DNA of 64,000 nucleotides from Bacteroidales bacterium (GTDB lineage Bacteria > Bacteroidota > Bacteroidia > Bacteroidales > F082): contig JAFUVT010000033.1 in assembly GCA_017477425.1 (NCBI GenBank), positions 1 through 64,000 on the forward strand, written 5' to 3'. Every line of letters starts with the position of its first letter. The stretch's first letter is position 1. Shown here one piece after another: positions 7,902 to 16,055 of this stretch. Position numbers and translations under genes: made by a program. The notes under the pieces are model-generated. The model did not search any database. It worked only from the letters and a program-made list of their open reading frames with translations, and was not told the origin of the DNA.

Positions 7902-9464
7902 ATGAAAACAAGAATGATTTTGGCAGCCATGCTGCTGCTGGCCTTCGGAACGGTGAAGGCGCAAGAAACACTGATTCCCACTCCAGACGGAGACGGAAGC
8001 AAGATCAACACGATTGTGCTTAGGGGCTCAGGGCCTTTGAAACTTCGGCAAGGCGACAAACTAACGATGAATGCCATCGGATCGGATGCGCGGTATCGTG
8101 TTGAAGACAGCGTTTTGTACCTATTGGGTACGGGCTCGCGAGAAGTGACGATTCCGAACCTGAGTTATTTGGAGGTTCGGGGAGGTGCTTCGACTGTGCA
8201 AACGGAGTCCGGCGCATTGCGTGGCAAGAACCTCTCCATCAAGAAGATGGGAGGCTCTGGAATTGTGGATCTTTTGGTCGATTATGACAATGTCTATGTG
8301 CGTTCGGCGGGTGGCAAAGTGACGCTGGCGGGAAAATGCAATGTGTTTTGCAGCGAGACATTAGGCAATGGCAGGGTGGATGCCTCGAAATTGGATTACA
8401 AGGCTAATGTCCAATGGAGTGGCAAACAGTGGAATATGGCCTTTAACCTTGATGATGCGGCCAATAGGGAATCGTTGCAGAACATGGTGAAAGAAGCCCA
8501 ACCTTTCTTTAATGCGGAATCTTGCCGCATCGGTGATGAATACCGAGATGTAGCGAACCGCCCGAATGACACGATAGGTTACGGTAATTACGATATGCCA
8601 CAACTTGACGAACTCATGCGCGAACTCGGCGAAAACCTTCAGATGCTCTCCGACTCGGTGGATTGGGAACAGTTTGAGCGCGGCATGGAGCAATGGGGCG
8701 CCGAAATGGAGAAATGGGGCCAAAAAATGGAAAAGTGGGGTGAGCGTTACGAAAGGAAACACGGCAAAAACTATGACTATCATTATGATTATCACTACAA
8801 TTACGAAGCTCCCAAGGACGACCAACCCAAGGAAAAAAGCCCGAAAAAAAAGAGCCTGCTCCTTGACCCGCGTTGGCAAGGCTTTGATGCCGGCTTGAAC
8901 ATGCTCATCGACCCGACCGCAATGGATATATACACGGGCCACAATGGTTTTATGGAAGTCCGCCCGCTGCGCAGTTGGTACTTTGGCTTCAATATTGCCG
9001 ATGTGGGCATTGCTTTCGACAGGAACAAGAGGGTCGGAATGTTCACGGGCGTCGGTTTAGGATGGAACAACTACAGTTGGAAGAACTCTATTCAGATGAC
9101 GGTGGAGGACGGACAGTTGGTGAACACGTTGCTCCCCGATGACCGCGTGGTGAAAAACAGCAAAATGGGTGTGCTTTACCTGCAAGTCCCGCTGATGTTT
9201 GAGGTGCGTCCCACACGACATATGTACGTTGATTTGGGCGTGACGGGCGGTATCCGCCTTGCTGCTTGGTCGAGAATCAAGTATGCAGACGGCGAAAACG
9301 TCAAAAGTTATTCAGGCTATTTGACGAACCTGCTGAAGTGTGATGCCTCGTTGCGCGTCGGTGGCGATGAACTGGGTTTCTTCGTCAACTATGCTTTGAT
9401 ACCCTTGTACAGCAACGGTGTGAATGCCCATCCGCTAAGTTTGGGATTCAGCGTTGTGTTCTGA
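7902..9464 (+). CDS. Secreted GIN-like (DUF2807-type) plus outer-membrane beta-barrel protein
   Basis: 520 residues. A signal peptide covers residues 1-20 (cleavage after VKA). Residues about 30-200 are short beta strands with repeated G/S turns (VRGGASTVQTESGALRGKNL) resembling the DUF2807 head domain. Residues about 245-300 are a polar, tryptophan-periodic linker in which QWG, KWG and KWG recur every seven residues, followed by Tyr/His repeats. Residues about 330-520 alternate hydrophobic strands and end in Phe (LGFSVVF), typical of an outer-membrane barrel. The function is unknown. It is probably a surface protein. A family B repeat is upstream and a shared terminator is downstream. Confidence 0.7.
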   Translation: MKTRMILAAMLLLAFGTVKAQETLIPTPDGDGSKINTIVLRGSGPLKLRQGDKLTMNAIGSDARYRVEDSVLYLLGTGSREVTIPNLSYLEVRGGASTVQTESGALRGKNLSIKKMGGSGIVDLLVDYDNVYVRSAGGKVTLAGKCNVFCSETLGNGRVDASKLDYKANVQWSGKQWNMAFNLDDAANRESLQNMVKEAQPFFNAESCRIGDEYRDVANRPNDTIGYGNYDMPQLDELMRELGENLQMLSDSVDWEQFERGMEQWGAEMEKWGQKMEKWGERYERKHGKNYDYHYDYHYNYEAPKDDQPKEKSPKKKSLLLDPRWQGFDAGLNMLIDPTAMDIYTGHNGFMEVRPLRSWYFGFNIADVGIAFDRNKRVGMFTGVGLGWNNYSWKNSIQMTVEDGQLVNTLLPDDRVVKNSKMGVLYLQVPLMFEVRPTRHMYVDLGVTGGIRLAAWSRIKYADGENVKSYSGYLTNLLKCDASLRVGGDELGFFVNYALIPLYSNGVNAHPLSLGFSVVF

Positions 9465-9485
9465 TGCTTGCTGTGACGGGAAATG

Positions 9486-9514
9486 AAAAGCCGCTTTCGG
9501 GCGGCTTTTTTCAT
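9486..9514. terminator. Bidirectional terminator between convergent genes
   Basis: AAGCCGC-TTTC-GGGCGGCTT is flanked by A-rich sequence on the left and TTTTTT on the right. It can serve both the plus-strand gene ending at 9464 and the minus-strand gene ending at 9511. Confidence 0.78.
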
Positions 9515-10383
9515 TTCCATTTTTCCGTTTTCTCTTGCCAATAATCCCGAGCGTCGGCAAGGTGCTCCTCGGTGCGTTGCTGCGCTTCCATCGCAATCTC
9601 GGTGGTGACGATGGTGATTTCTTGTTTGGTGCGGTGCAGTCCGGCGTTCACCAAGTCGTTGACGCTGGCATAGCGTCCTTCGCTCCAGCGATAAATGGTT
9701 CTGCCAATGAAGGAAGTGGGCAAATCCTCATCATCAAAACTGGCGCTTCCCATTGCGGCAAAAGCCAAATCCGATTCCAAACGGTAGCGAAGCATCTCCA
9801 TTTTCATTTCCAACGCAGCGTCGGGTTCGGTGGTGGTCATGCTTACGGTTTCTTTGGCCTTCAGTGGTGACAATTCGGCCAATAGAGGCATTGATTCGCT
9901 CTCTTTGTGTGGAGTTTCAGAAAGCATGTCATCCCAGTGGAGGCATGTGCGCGGCATGGGATTGATGCTTTCTGAAACACGTCTCGGCAACAAGGCTTTA
10001 GACTCGTTGGTGTCAATGTGCAAGGTCTTGATAGGCATTAGGTCGGCAATCGGTTCCACCTTAGGCATCGACTTTTCGGGCCACAAGCCGACAGTGAACA
10101 GCAACCCCGCAGCGGCCGCCGCCGAGGCAATCTTAACATAGAACGACACGACCTTGGTGTTATCAGATGGGCGGCCCTTCGACAGGCTCAGGGGCCTTAA
10201 CTTCGACTTGTCTGGATAGACGATTTCGGGCGCTTCCAAATAAGGCAAGTCTTCGGTGAGTTCGTCCCAGTTCAGGCCTTGTGCCGCGATGAATTGCCGC
10301 AGTTCTGCCGCCCCTTCGGGGCTGAGGTTGCCCTCCACATAATCGAGGAGGTAGGCTTCGTAGTTGTCGATAGTGATGTTCAT
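9511..10383 (-). CDS. Putative anti-sigma factor, single-pass membrane protein
   Basis: 290 residues. The N-terminus (YLLDYVEGNLSPEGAAELRQFI) resembles the N-terminal helix-turn-helix of Bacteroidota anti-sigma factors that bind ECF sigma. One TM segment lies at about 80-100 (KIASAAAAAGLLFTVGL). The rest is predicted periplasmic and low in similarity to anything I recognise. The start codon overlaps the stop of the upstream ECF sigma gene by 4 bases, so the pair is translationally coupled. That supports the anti-sigma role. A half copy of repeat family A (10171-10197) is read in frame just before the TM segment as LRPLSLSKGRP. Confidence 0.65.
   Translation of the reverse strand: MNITIDNYEAYLLDYVEGNLSPEGAAELRQFIAAQGLNWDELTEDLPYLEAPEIVYPDKSKLRPLSLSKGRPSDNTKVVSFYVKIASAAAAAGLLFTVGLWPEKSMPKVEPIADLMPIKTLHIDTNESKALLPRRVSESINPMPRTCLHWDDMLSETPHKESESMPLLAELSPLKAKETVSMTTTEPDAALEMKMEMLRYRLESDLAFAAMGSASFDDEDLPTSFIGRTIYRWSEGRYASVNDLVNAGLHRTKQEITIVTTEIAMEAQQRTEEHLADARDYWQEKTEKWK
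10171..10197. repeat. Repeat family A, single-arm copy 2 (inside a gene)
   Basis: CCTTCGACAGGCTCAGGG flanked by GGC/GCC bases matches one arm of family A. It sits inside the putative anti-sigma gene without breaking the frame. Confidence 0.82.
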
Positions 10384-10880
10384 GGCTCGGTGTCTATGAG
10401 GTTGTCGATGCTTTTCAGTTTGTTTTTCAATGCGGTGCGGGCGCGGAAGATGTTCACCTTCACTTGCGCCTCGCTCATGCCCGTGATGTCGCCGATTTCC
10501 TGGTACGAGTAGCCCTCGTAGTCGCGGAGGAGGAGGGCGTTGCGCTGGGCTTCGGGCAGGTTGCCTAAGGCCTTGTGCAGGATGTCGTTGACATCGGGGT
10601 AGGGGTGTTGCTTGTCTTTCAGTTCGTTGGGCGCGAGGTCTTCAATGCGCGTCGTGTGCAGGTTCTGTCTCACTTCGTCAATCATGGCGTGGTGGGCGGT
10701 GGTGAAGAGGTACGACTTCGCTTTGTCGAAATCCACCGTCTCGACCTTTTCCCAAACGCGGGCAAAGCTTTCCTGCACTACGTCCTCGGCCTGCTCGCGG
10801 TTGCGGAGGCTCGAGAACGCGAAGCGGAAAAGCCTGTCGGCGTATTGCTCCACGCATCGGTTGTACTGACTTCTGTCCAT
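10380..10880 (-). CDS. ECF (sigma-70 family) RNA polymerase sigma factor
   Basis: 166 residues from the ATG at 10880. The upstream TTG at 10889 lies inside the -7 box and is rejected. Region 2 is visible as YADRLFRFAFSSLRNREQAEDVVQESFARVWE (about 12-43). Region 4 is visible as LPEAQRNALLLRDYEGYSYQEIGDITGMSEAQVKVNIFRAR (about 112-152). The length is normal for ECF factors. It directs transcription of an unknown regulon, and its activity is probably held by the coupled downstream membrane protein. The -7 box ends only about six bases before the start codon, which suggests a leaderless or nearly leaderless transcript. Confidence 0.92.
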   Translation of the reverse strand: MDRSQYNRCVEQYADRLFRFAFSSLRNREQAEDVVQESFARVWEKVETVDFDKAKSYLFTTAHHAMIDEVRQNLHTTRIEDLAPNELKDKQHPYPDVNDILHKALGNLPEAQRNALLLRDYEGYSYQEIGDITGMSEAQVKVNIFRARTALKNKLKSIDNLIDTEP

Positions 10881-10886
10881 CGTTTG

Positions 10887-10894
10887 CAAAGGTA
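10887..10894 (-). promoter_or_regulatory. -7 box directly before the ECF sigma start codon
   Basis: TACCTTTG (minus strand) matches TAnnTTTG. Transcription would begin at about the ATG at 10880, leaving no room for a ribosome binding site. Confidence 0.5.
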
Positions 10895-10947
10895 ATACGA
10901 AGATAAGGCGAAAAAGTTACACCGCGATGAAAATTTTTTCTCGGAAA

Positions 10948-10973
10948 GGTCCCTGAGCCTGTTGAAGGGCCGG
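10948..10973. repeat. Repeat family A, single-arm copy 3
   Basis: GGTCCCTGAGCCTG-TTGAAGGGCC is one arm of family A with one base changed. It lies in the divergent intergenic region between the ECF sigma gene and lgt. Confidence 0.8.
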
Positions 10974-10993
10974 CTTTATATTGAAATAATTCC

Positions 10994-11001
10994 TATTTTT
11001 G
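10994..11001 (+). promoter_or_regulatory. -7 box of lgt
   Basis: TATTTTTG matches the TAnnTTTG consensus and lies 16 bases before the lgt start codon. No clear -33 TTG is seen at the ideal distance. Confidence 0.5.
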
Positions 11002-11017
11002 CCCAAAATTTGACAAT

Positions 11018-11923
11018 ATGTTACTGAATTACATCACTTGGAACGTCGACCCCGTGCTGTTTTCCATCGGCAGCATTCAAGTGCGTTGGTATGGCTTGAT
11101 GTGGGCTTTGGGTTTCCTTTTCGGGTATTTCATCATGCGGCGCATTTACCGACGTGAGCACATGCCCGACGACTCGATGGACAAACTGTTGATTTACATG
11201 CTGCTCTTCACCGTGGTGGGTGCGCGTCTTGGTCACTGCCTGTTTTATGAGCCGGATTATTATCTCTCCCATCCGTTGAAGATGTTGGCCGTTTGGGAAG
11301 GCGGTTTGGCCAGCCACGGCGGTGCCATCGGCATCTTGATTGGCCTTTGGATTTATGTGCGCAGCTACAACAAATCAAAGAAAGAGAAAGACCAACTCCA
11401 GCATATCAACTACATTTGGATTCTTGACCGCATCGTCATTCCCGTGTGCCTCGTCGGGGCGCTGATTCGTTGTGGTAACGTGATGAATCATGAGATTTAC
11501 GGAACACCCACTTCTTTGCCTTGGGGCTTTGTCTTTTTGCGTGGCGCGGAGCAGTTTTGCGGCACATTCGACAACTACACGGCTTGCGAAGCATGGAACG
11601 CACCTTGTCCGCCTAGCGAGTGGCTGCCCTGCCATCCGACGGGTCTCTACGAGGCTTTCTTCTGCCTCGTGGCGATGGCTATACTTTTATGGATGTACTA
11701 CAAGCGCGACCTCGGCCACAAACAGCCTGGTTTGATGTTCGGCACTTTCCTCGTCATCATCTTCGGCTCGCGCATTTGTATCGAGTTCTTGAAAAACGTG
11801 CAAGTGGAGTTTGAGAAAAACATGGCTTTCGACATGGGCCAGTGGCTCAGCGTTCCGTTTGTCGTTATTGGCGTTGCCATGATTGTTTGGAGCTTCGTCA
11901 ATCGAAAGAAAACGGAGTCATAG
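11018..11923 (+). CDS. lgt: Prolipoprotein diacylglyceryl transferase
   Basis: 301 residues with about seven TM segments. It transfers diacylglycerol from phosphatidylglycerol to the lipobox cysteine of prolipoproteins in the inner membrane. Visible family blocks are RWYGLMWALGF near the N-terminus, HGGAIGILIG, the signature LIRCGNVMNHEIYGTP (variant of RxGNxxNxE) and HPTGLYEA. Several lipoproteins in this window (3635, 34144, 35642, 62986) would be its substrates. It is monocistronic and ends at a strong terminator. Confidence 0.95.
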   Translation: MLLNYITWNVDPVLFSIGSIQVRWYGLMWALGFLFGYFIMRRIYRREHMPDDSMDKLLIYMLLFTVVGARLGHCLFYEPDYYLSHPLKMLAVWEGGLASHGGAIGILIGLWIYVRSYNKSKKEKDQLQHINYIWILDRIVIPVCLVGALIRCGNVMNHEIYGTPTSLPWGFVFLRGAEQFCGTFDNYTACEAWNAPCPPSEWLPCHPTGLYEAFFCLVAMAILLWMYYKRDLGHKQPGLMFGTFLVIIFGSRICIEFLKNVQVEFEKNMAFDMGQWLSVPFVVIGVAMIVWSFVNRKKTES

Positions 11924-11950
11924 GCTTGAATTGGGACACACAAAATGAAA

Positions 11951-11989
11951 ACCAGCGTCCGGAATCGTCCGAACGCTGGTTTTTGTTTT
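11951..11989. terminator. Terminator between convergent lgt and DUF2723 genes
   Basis: ACCAGCGT and ACGCTGGT form a stem around a 14-base loop that contains a smaller TCCGGA-like fold. It is followed by TTTTTGTTTT on the plus strand and preceded by an A-rich run that serves the minus strand. Confidence 0.75.
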
Positions 11990-12005
11990 AGGTTGTTGAG
12001 TGACC

Positions 12006-15000
12006 TCAGTCCACGTAGTACTTCATCAGGTATTCTGTCATACGGTCGGAAATCAGCTGCGCGATGTCAGCGCGGTCATATTTCTTGGCCACGTCGCCGA
12101 AGTGCCTCAGCAGACTCATCGCCTCGCCGAAGTCTTCATCGTAATACTCCCTGAACTTGGGCTTCATGCTACCGTAATAGACCACCTGCTCGCTATAGTT
12201 GTTGACCAACTTCATCATGTAGTCGTCGCCCTTTTCGATCTCGCCGCAAACGTAATACATTTCGGGGAACTGGTAGGTGTGGATTTCGGCTGGGAACTTC
12301 TCGTTGGGGAAGAACTCTTGGAACTTGTCCATCACGATGACGGCAGAGTCGTATTCGCCATGGTTGACCATAGCTTGTGCCAAGCGTGAGTAGGCCAATT
12401 GGGCATAGCTCATGTTGCGCACGCTCTCGCGGTCGGGCACCACGCCTTCTTGGTTCATGCTGCCCCAGTTGACGATGCCTTCGTTGGCCTTGTTGACGAG
12501 CAGGTCGTAACTGCCTTCGCGATACACACCGCCACGATAGGCTTTCACATAGTCCTCAGCCTCGACGGGGATGAACCTGTAGGCCAAGCCTTCCATGTGG
12601 AGGTACTTGTCGATGCCCAGCACTTTCGACATGTCGCTGAACGAGGTGAAATACACGGGGCGTTCCCAGTTGTTAGTCGCCATGAAGTCGAGCAGCATCA
12701 GGCCGCTCTTGAAGATGGCACGACTGTCCTTGATGTCCCAATCGATTTCGTCGACGATGCGGTCCTTCATGCTCTCGGGCACGATGCCGTTGCGGATGCA
12801 AGCCTCTTTGTCGACGGTGAGCTTCACGCTGCGGCAGGGAATGTAGTTGTAGGAGCCACCAGGATAGCGCTTTACGGCCTTGGGATTGTGTATGAAGTCT
12901 ATGATTTGCTTCAGTTCCACGCGCTTATCCTTAAAGAATTCTTCTTCCTCAATCAGAACGGATTCGTTTACGCCGTTGTCGTATTCTTGCGGGGTCAAGG
13001 TGAGGGGCAGTCGCTCCGAGTCGTACACCTTGCGGCCCATCTGGTGGACGTACCAGTAGCCGCCCGACAGCATGTAGTTGCACACGCGCACGTCGGTGCG
13101 GAAGCCTTCCACCTCTTGCACGTACCACAAGGGGAAGGTGTCGTTGTCGCCACGGGTGAAGATGACGGCGTTGGGCGGCAGTTGCGCGAGGTAGTTGCGT
13201 GCCCAGTCGCGGGCCGAGGTCTTGCCCGAGCGGTTGTGTTCTTCCCAACCGTTGGCGGCCAGGTTGCAAGGCACGGCCAAGAAGCAAACCAAACCGATGG
13301 TGGCCACGATAATCATGTTCTCCTTCTTCGTCAGCTTGTTGATCCAGTCGATGAGGGCAATCACGCCAAAGCCGATCCAGATGGCGAAGGCGTAGAACGA
13401 GCCTGCATAGCTGTAGTCGCGCTCACGCGGCTGGCGCGGCGTTTGGTTCAGGTAGACGACGATGGCCAAACCCGTCAGGATGAAGAGCAGGAAGATAATC
13501 CAGCTTTGCTTCAGGTCGCGCTTCAGCAGCCAGAAGAGGCCAATGAGGCCGAGGATGAGCGGCAGGAAGTAATAGGTCGTCCGCCCAGGGTTTTTCAGGC
13601 AGTCGGGAATGTTGCTTTGGTCGCCGAGGCGGGCACTGTCGATGAAGCTGATGCCGCTGATCCAGTTGCCGTTGTTCAGCTCGCCTTGGCTCTCGATGTC
13701 GTTTTGGCGGCCCACGAAGTTCCACATGAAGTAGCGCCAATACATCCAGTTGCATTGGTAGTTGATGAAGAACTTGAGGTTCTGCCCGAAGGTGGGCTTG
13801 CTGACGGTGACGGTCTCGCCGAGGTAGTTCCTGACGCGCACGTTTTCGCCCACAATGTTGCCGCTCGGGCTTTTGCGATAGCTTTCGTACATCTCCTTGT
13901 GTGCGCCTGATTGCAGGCTCCACATGCGCGGGAAGAGGGTCTTCATCTCGTCAGGATAGTCGGGCACGCTGCGCTTGTTGTCGTCGGTGACGACGTATTT
14001 TCCGGCTTCCTTGTCTTTCACGTAGACGGGGCTGCCGTCAATCCAATCGGAAATGGGGGCGTTGTAATAAGGTCCGTAGAACAAGGGCCACTTGCCGTAT
14101 TGGTCGCGGTTGATGTAGGACAGCATGGACAGAGCTTCCTTCGGTTCGTTCTCGTTGATGGGCGTGTTGGTGTTGGCACGGATAATCAGCATGAAGAACG
14201 ACGAATAGCCGATCAGGATGAACATCAGGGAAAGGATGGCGGTGTTCCAAATCACCTTGCCGCGCTTGGCCGTGAACCAAAGCCCCCAGATGATGAGGCC
14301 GATGATGATGGCGAAATAGATGATGGAGCCGAGGTTGAACGGCGCGCCCAGCGTGTTCACGAAGAACAGCTCCGTCTTGCCCGCCAGGTTGATGACTTGC
14401 GGCACGAGGAACATGTTGAGGAACCACAGCAGGACGAGCGAAACCAGGCCTGCCAGCACGAAACCGCCAAACGAGGTCTTTTTCCACTTCTTGAAGTAAA
14501 CCACATAGACGATGGCAGGCACGCAGAGCAGGTTGAGCAGGTGAACGCCAATCGACAGGCCGATGAGGAAGGCGATGAAGATGAACCAACGGTAACTCGT
14601 TGGCTCGTCGGCCACTTGCTCCCATTTCAGGATGGCCCAAAACGTGACGGCGGTGAAGAACGACGACATGGCGTAGACCTCGCCCTCCACGGCGTTGAAC
14701 CAGAACGACTCGGTGAAGGTGTAGGCCACCGCGCCGACGAAACCGGCCAGCAGCACACCTATTTTATTTACCCAAGGTGCGTCTTCGCCTTCTTTCATCC
14801 ACACCTTGCGCGCCATCATCGTGATGGTCCAGAAGAGGAAGACGATGGTGAGGCCGCTGCAAATGGCCGACATCACGTTGACCATCATGGCCACCTTGGT
14901 GACATCGCCGCCCGCAAAGAGCGAGAAGAATCGTCCAATCATTTGGAACAGCGGTGCCCCAGGCGGGTGCCCCACTTGCAGTTTGTAGGCGGTGGAGATG

Positions 15001-15113
15001 TACTCACCGCAGTCCCACCAGCTGACGGTAGGCTCAAGCGTGAGGAAATACACGATGGTCGCAATCAGTCCAGCGAACCATCCTGTGATGTTGTTTAACC
15101 TTTTGAAAGTCAT
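12006..15113 (-). CDS. DUF2723 (GT-C type, TMEM260-like) membrane protein
   Basis: 1035 residues from the ATG at 15113 (MTFKRLNNITGWFAGLIATIVYFLTLEP). An in-frame extension to 15194 spans the promoter and is rejected. The N-terminal half has many TM helices. The family signature SWWDCGEYISTAYKLQVGHPPGAPLFQM lies near residues 34-61 and holds the acidic residues expected of a GT-C glycosyltransferase. The C-terminal third is soluble. DUF2723 proteins are predicted polyprenyl-sugar-dependent transferases of Bacteroidota, possibly for protein or lipid glycosylation. The acceptor is unknown. The -7 box TATCTTTG on the minus strand is at 15170-15177. Confidence 0.9.
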   Translation of the reverse strand: MTFKRLNNITGWFAGLIATIVYFLTLEPTVSWWDCGEYISTAYKLQVGHPPGAPLFQMIGRFFSLFAGGDVTKVAMMVNVMSAICSGLTIVFLFWTITMMARKVWMKEGEDAPWVNKIGVLLAGFVGAVAYTFTESFWFNAVEGEVYAMSSFFTAVTFWAILKWEQVADEPTSYRWFIFIAFLIGLSIGVHLLNLLCVPAIVYVVYFKKWKKTSFGGFVLAGLVSLVLLWFLNMFLVPQVINLAGKTELFFVNTLGAPFNLGSIIYFAIIIGLIIWGLWFTAKRGKVIWNTAILSLMFILIGYSSFFMLIIRANTNTPINENEPKEALSMLSYINRDQYGKWPLFYGPYYNAPISDWIDGSPVYVKDKEAGKYVVTDDNKRSVPDYPDEMKTLFPRMWSLQSGAHKEMYESYRKSPSGNIVGENVRVRNYLGETVTVSKPTFGQNLKFFINYQCNWMYWRYFMWNFVGRQNDIESQGELNNGNWISGISFIDSARLGDQSNIPDCLKNPGRTTYYFLPLILGLIGLFWLLKRDLKQSWIIFLLFILTGLAIVVYLNQTPRQPRERDYSYAGSFYAFAIWIGFGVIALIDWINKLTKKENMIIVATIGLVCFLAVPCNLAANGWEEHNRSGKTSARDWARNYLAQLPPNAVIFTRGDNDTFPLWYVQEVEGFRTDVRVCNYMLSGGYWYVHQMGRKVYDSERLPLTLTPQEYDNGVNESVLIEEEEFFKDKRVELKQIIDFIHNPKAVKRYPGGSYNYIPCRSVKLTVDKEACIRNGIVPESMKDRIVDEIDWDIKDSRAIFKSGLMLLDFMATNNWERPVYFTSFSDMSKVLGIDKYLHMEGLAYRFIPVEAEDYVKAYRGGVYREGSYDLLVNKANEGIVNWGSMNQEGVVPDRESVRNMSYAQLAYSRLAQAMVNHGEYDSAVIVMDKFQEFFPNEKFPAEIHTYQFPEMYYVCGEIEKGDDYMMKLVNNYSEQVVYYGSMKPKFREYYDEDFGEAMSLLRHFGDVAKKYDRADIAQLISDRMTEYLMKYYVD

Positions 15114-15291
15114 AATGATATAAAACTTTTTGTTGATTATCGAATCAATTTTTATTCTGTGCCAAACGGCAAAGATACGGATTTTTGGCTTCACCTTTGA
15201 AGAAAAACGGCAAAAAGCGGTTCTTTGTATGGCAAATGAAGTTTTTTTGAAAAAAATCGAAAAAAACGCTTGCAGGTAACAAAATTAGTTG

Positions 15292-15299
15292 TACTTTTG
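15292..15299 (+). promoter_or_regulatory. -7 box of tRNA-Gln
   Basis: TACTTTTG with TTG at 15270-15272, spacer 19 bases. This is one of the best -33/-7 matches in the window. The tRNA starts 23 bases later. Confidence 0.6.
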
Positions 15300-15322
15300 C
15301 AGCCGCATTCGGGAACGAATGA

Positions 15323-15393
15323 TGTCGAGTGGTGTAATGGCAGCACTGCAGATTTTGGTTCTGCCTGTCAAGGTTCGAATCCTTGCTCGACAA
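15323..15393 (+). tRNA. tRNA-Gln (anticodon TTG)
   Basis: A full cloverleaf folds. The acceptor is TGTCGAG/CTCGACA, the D stem is GTGT/GCAC, the anticodon stem is GCAGA/TCTGC with loop TTTTGGT (anticodon TTG), and the T arm is CAAGG-TTCGAAT-CCTTG. CCA is not encoded. Confidence 0.95.
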
Positions 15394-15408
15394 CTTAAGG
15401 TGGAAGAA

Positions 15409-15441
15409 AAGACCTGCTACTTTGAGTAACAGGTCTTTTTG
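15409..15441 (+). terminator. Terminator of the tRNA-Gln transcript
   Basis: AGACCTG-CTACTTTGAGTAA-CAGGTCT followed by TTTTG starts 16 bases after the tRNA. Confidence 0.8.
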
Positions 15442-15489
15442 TTTGAAGTTGGAATACTGAATGTTGAATTATAAATCTTTGTAAATCAA

Positions 15490-15945
15490 ATGATAACAAA
15501 AGAACAGGTTGCGACCCTCTGCGAAGAAGCCCTCATCGAGACCGATCGCTTTTTGGTCGATGTGAAGGTGAAACCGAACAACGTGATTGAGATCTACATC
15601 GATTCCGACACGGCAGTCAACATCGACCATTGCGCCGAGTTGAGCCGCTTCGTCAACGAAAAACTCGACCGTGATGTTGAGGATTACGAGCTGAGTGTTT
15701 TCTCGTGGGGCCTTTCCGGCGACTTGAAGATGGACCGCCAGTTGCAGAAGTATGTGGGCAAGGACGTTGAAGTGAAGACAAAGGAAACCGGCAAGCAGCA
15801 AGGCAAATTGGTGGGCTTCGATGCCGAGAAGATTGAATTTGCCCCTGCACCCAAGAAAACCTCGAAGAAGAAAACCATTGAGGAGCCAAGCAACTTGATT
15901 CTGGAACGAAAAAAAGTGGAGATTAAACCTGCTATAATATTCTAA
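15490..15945 (+). CDS. rimP: Ribosome maturation factor RimP
   Basis: 151 residues, normal length. It is required for maturation of the 30S subunit. The N-terminal domain contains VIEIYIDSDTAVNIDHCAELSR (about 33-54), including the DCxxxSR-like helix start. The C-terminal Sm-like domain covers about 95-150. It is the first gene of the conserved rimP-nusA-infB cluster. The 110-base gap to nusA holds a full copy of repeat family A. Confidence 0.94.
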   Translation: MITKEQVATLCEEALIETDRFLVDVKVKPNNVIEIYIDSDTAVNIDHCAELSRFVNEKLDRDVEDYELSVFSWGLSGDLKMDRQLQKYVGKDVEVKTKETGKQQGKLVGFDAEKIEFAPAPKKTSKKKTIEEPSNLILERKKVEIKPAIIF

Positions 15946-15948
15946 GTC

Positions 15949-16009
15949 GGCGTTTCGACAGGCTCAACGACCTTCACTGGCTAAGGTCCCTGACCCTGTC
16001 GAAGGGCCG
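15949..16009. repeat. Palindromic repeat family A, copy 4
   Basis: The right-type arm CGTTTCGACAGGCTCAACG and the left-type arm TCCCTGACCCTGTCGAAGGG form an inverted repeat around CTTCACTGGCTAAGG. The copy lies in the rimP-nusA spacer, where it would form a hairpin in the polycistronic mRNA. Confidence 0.88.
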
Positions 16010-16055
16010 AACACATCAGTTCAACGATTAAACAATAAACAATCAACATACAAAA

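Noticed and set aside
10911..10920. A further AAAAAGTTAC core upstream of the ECF sigma gene, read as part of an ATPase-type array
   Set aside because: It is a single isolated copy without a 33-bp partner, so it is probably chance in an AT-rich promoter region.
12399..13910. 503-residue plus-strand ORF
   Set aside because: It lies antisense to the DUF2723 gene and contains no recognisable domain. Its composition (Val/Ala/His-rich) is what an antisense frame of a GC-biased gene gives.
13911..15098. 395-residue plus-strand ORF
   Set aside because: Antisense to DUF2723. His/Glu/Gln-rich shadow composition.
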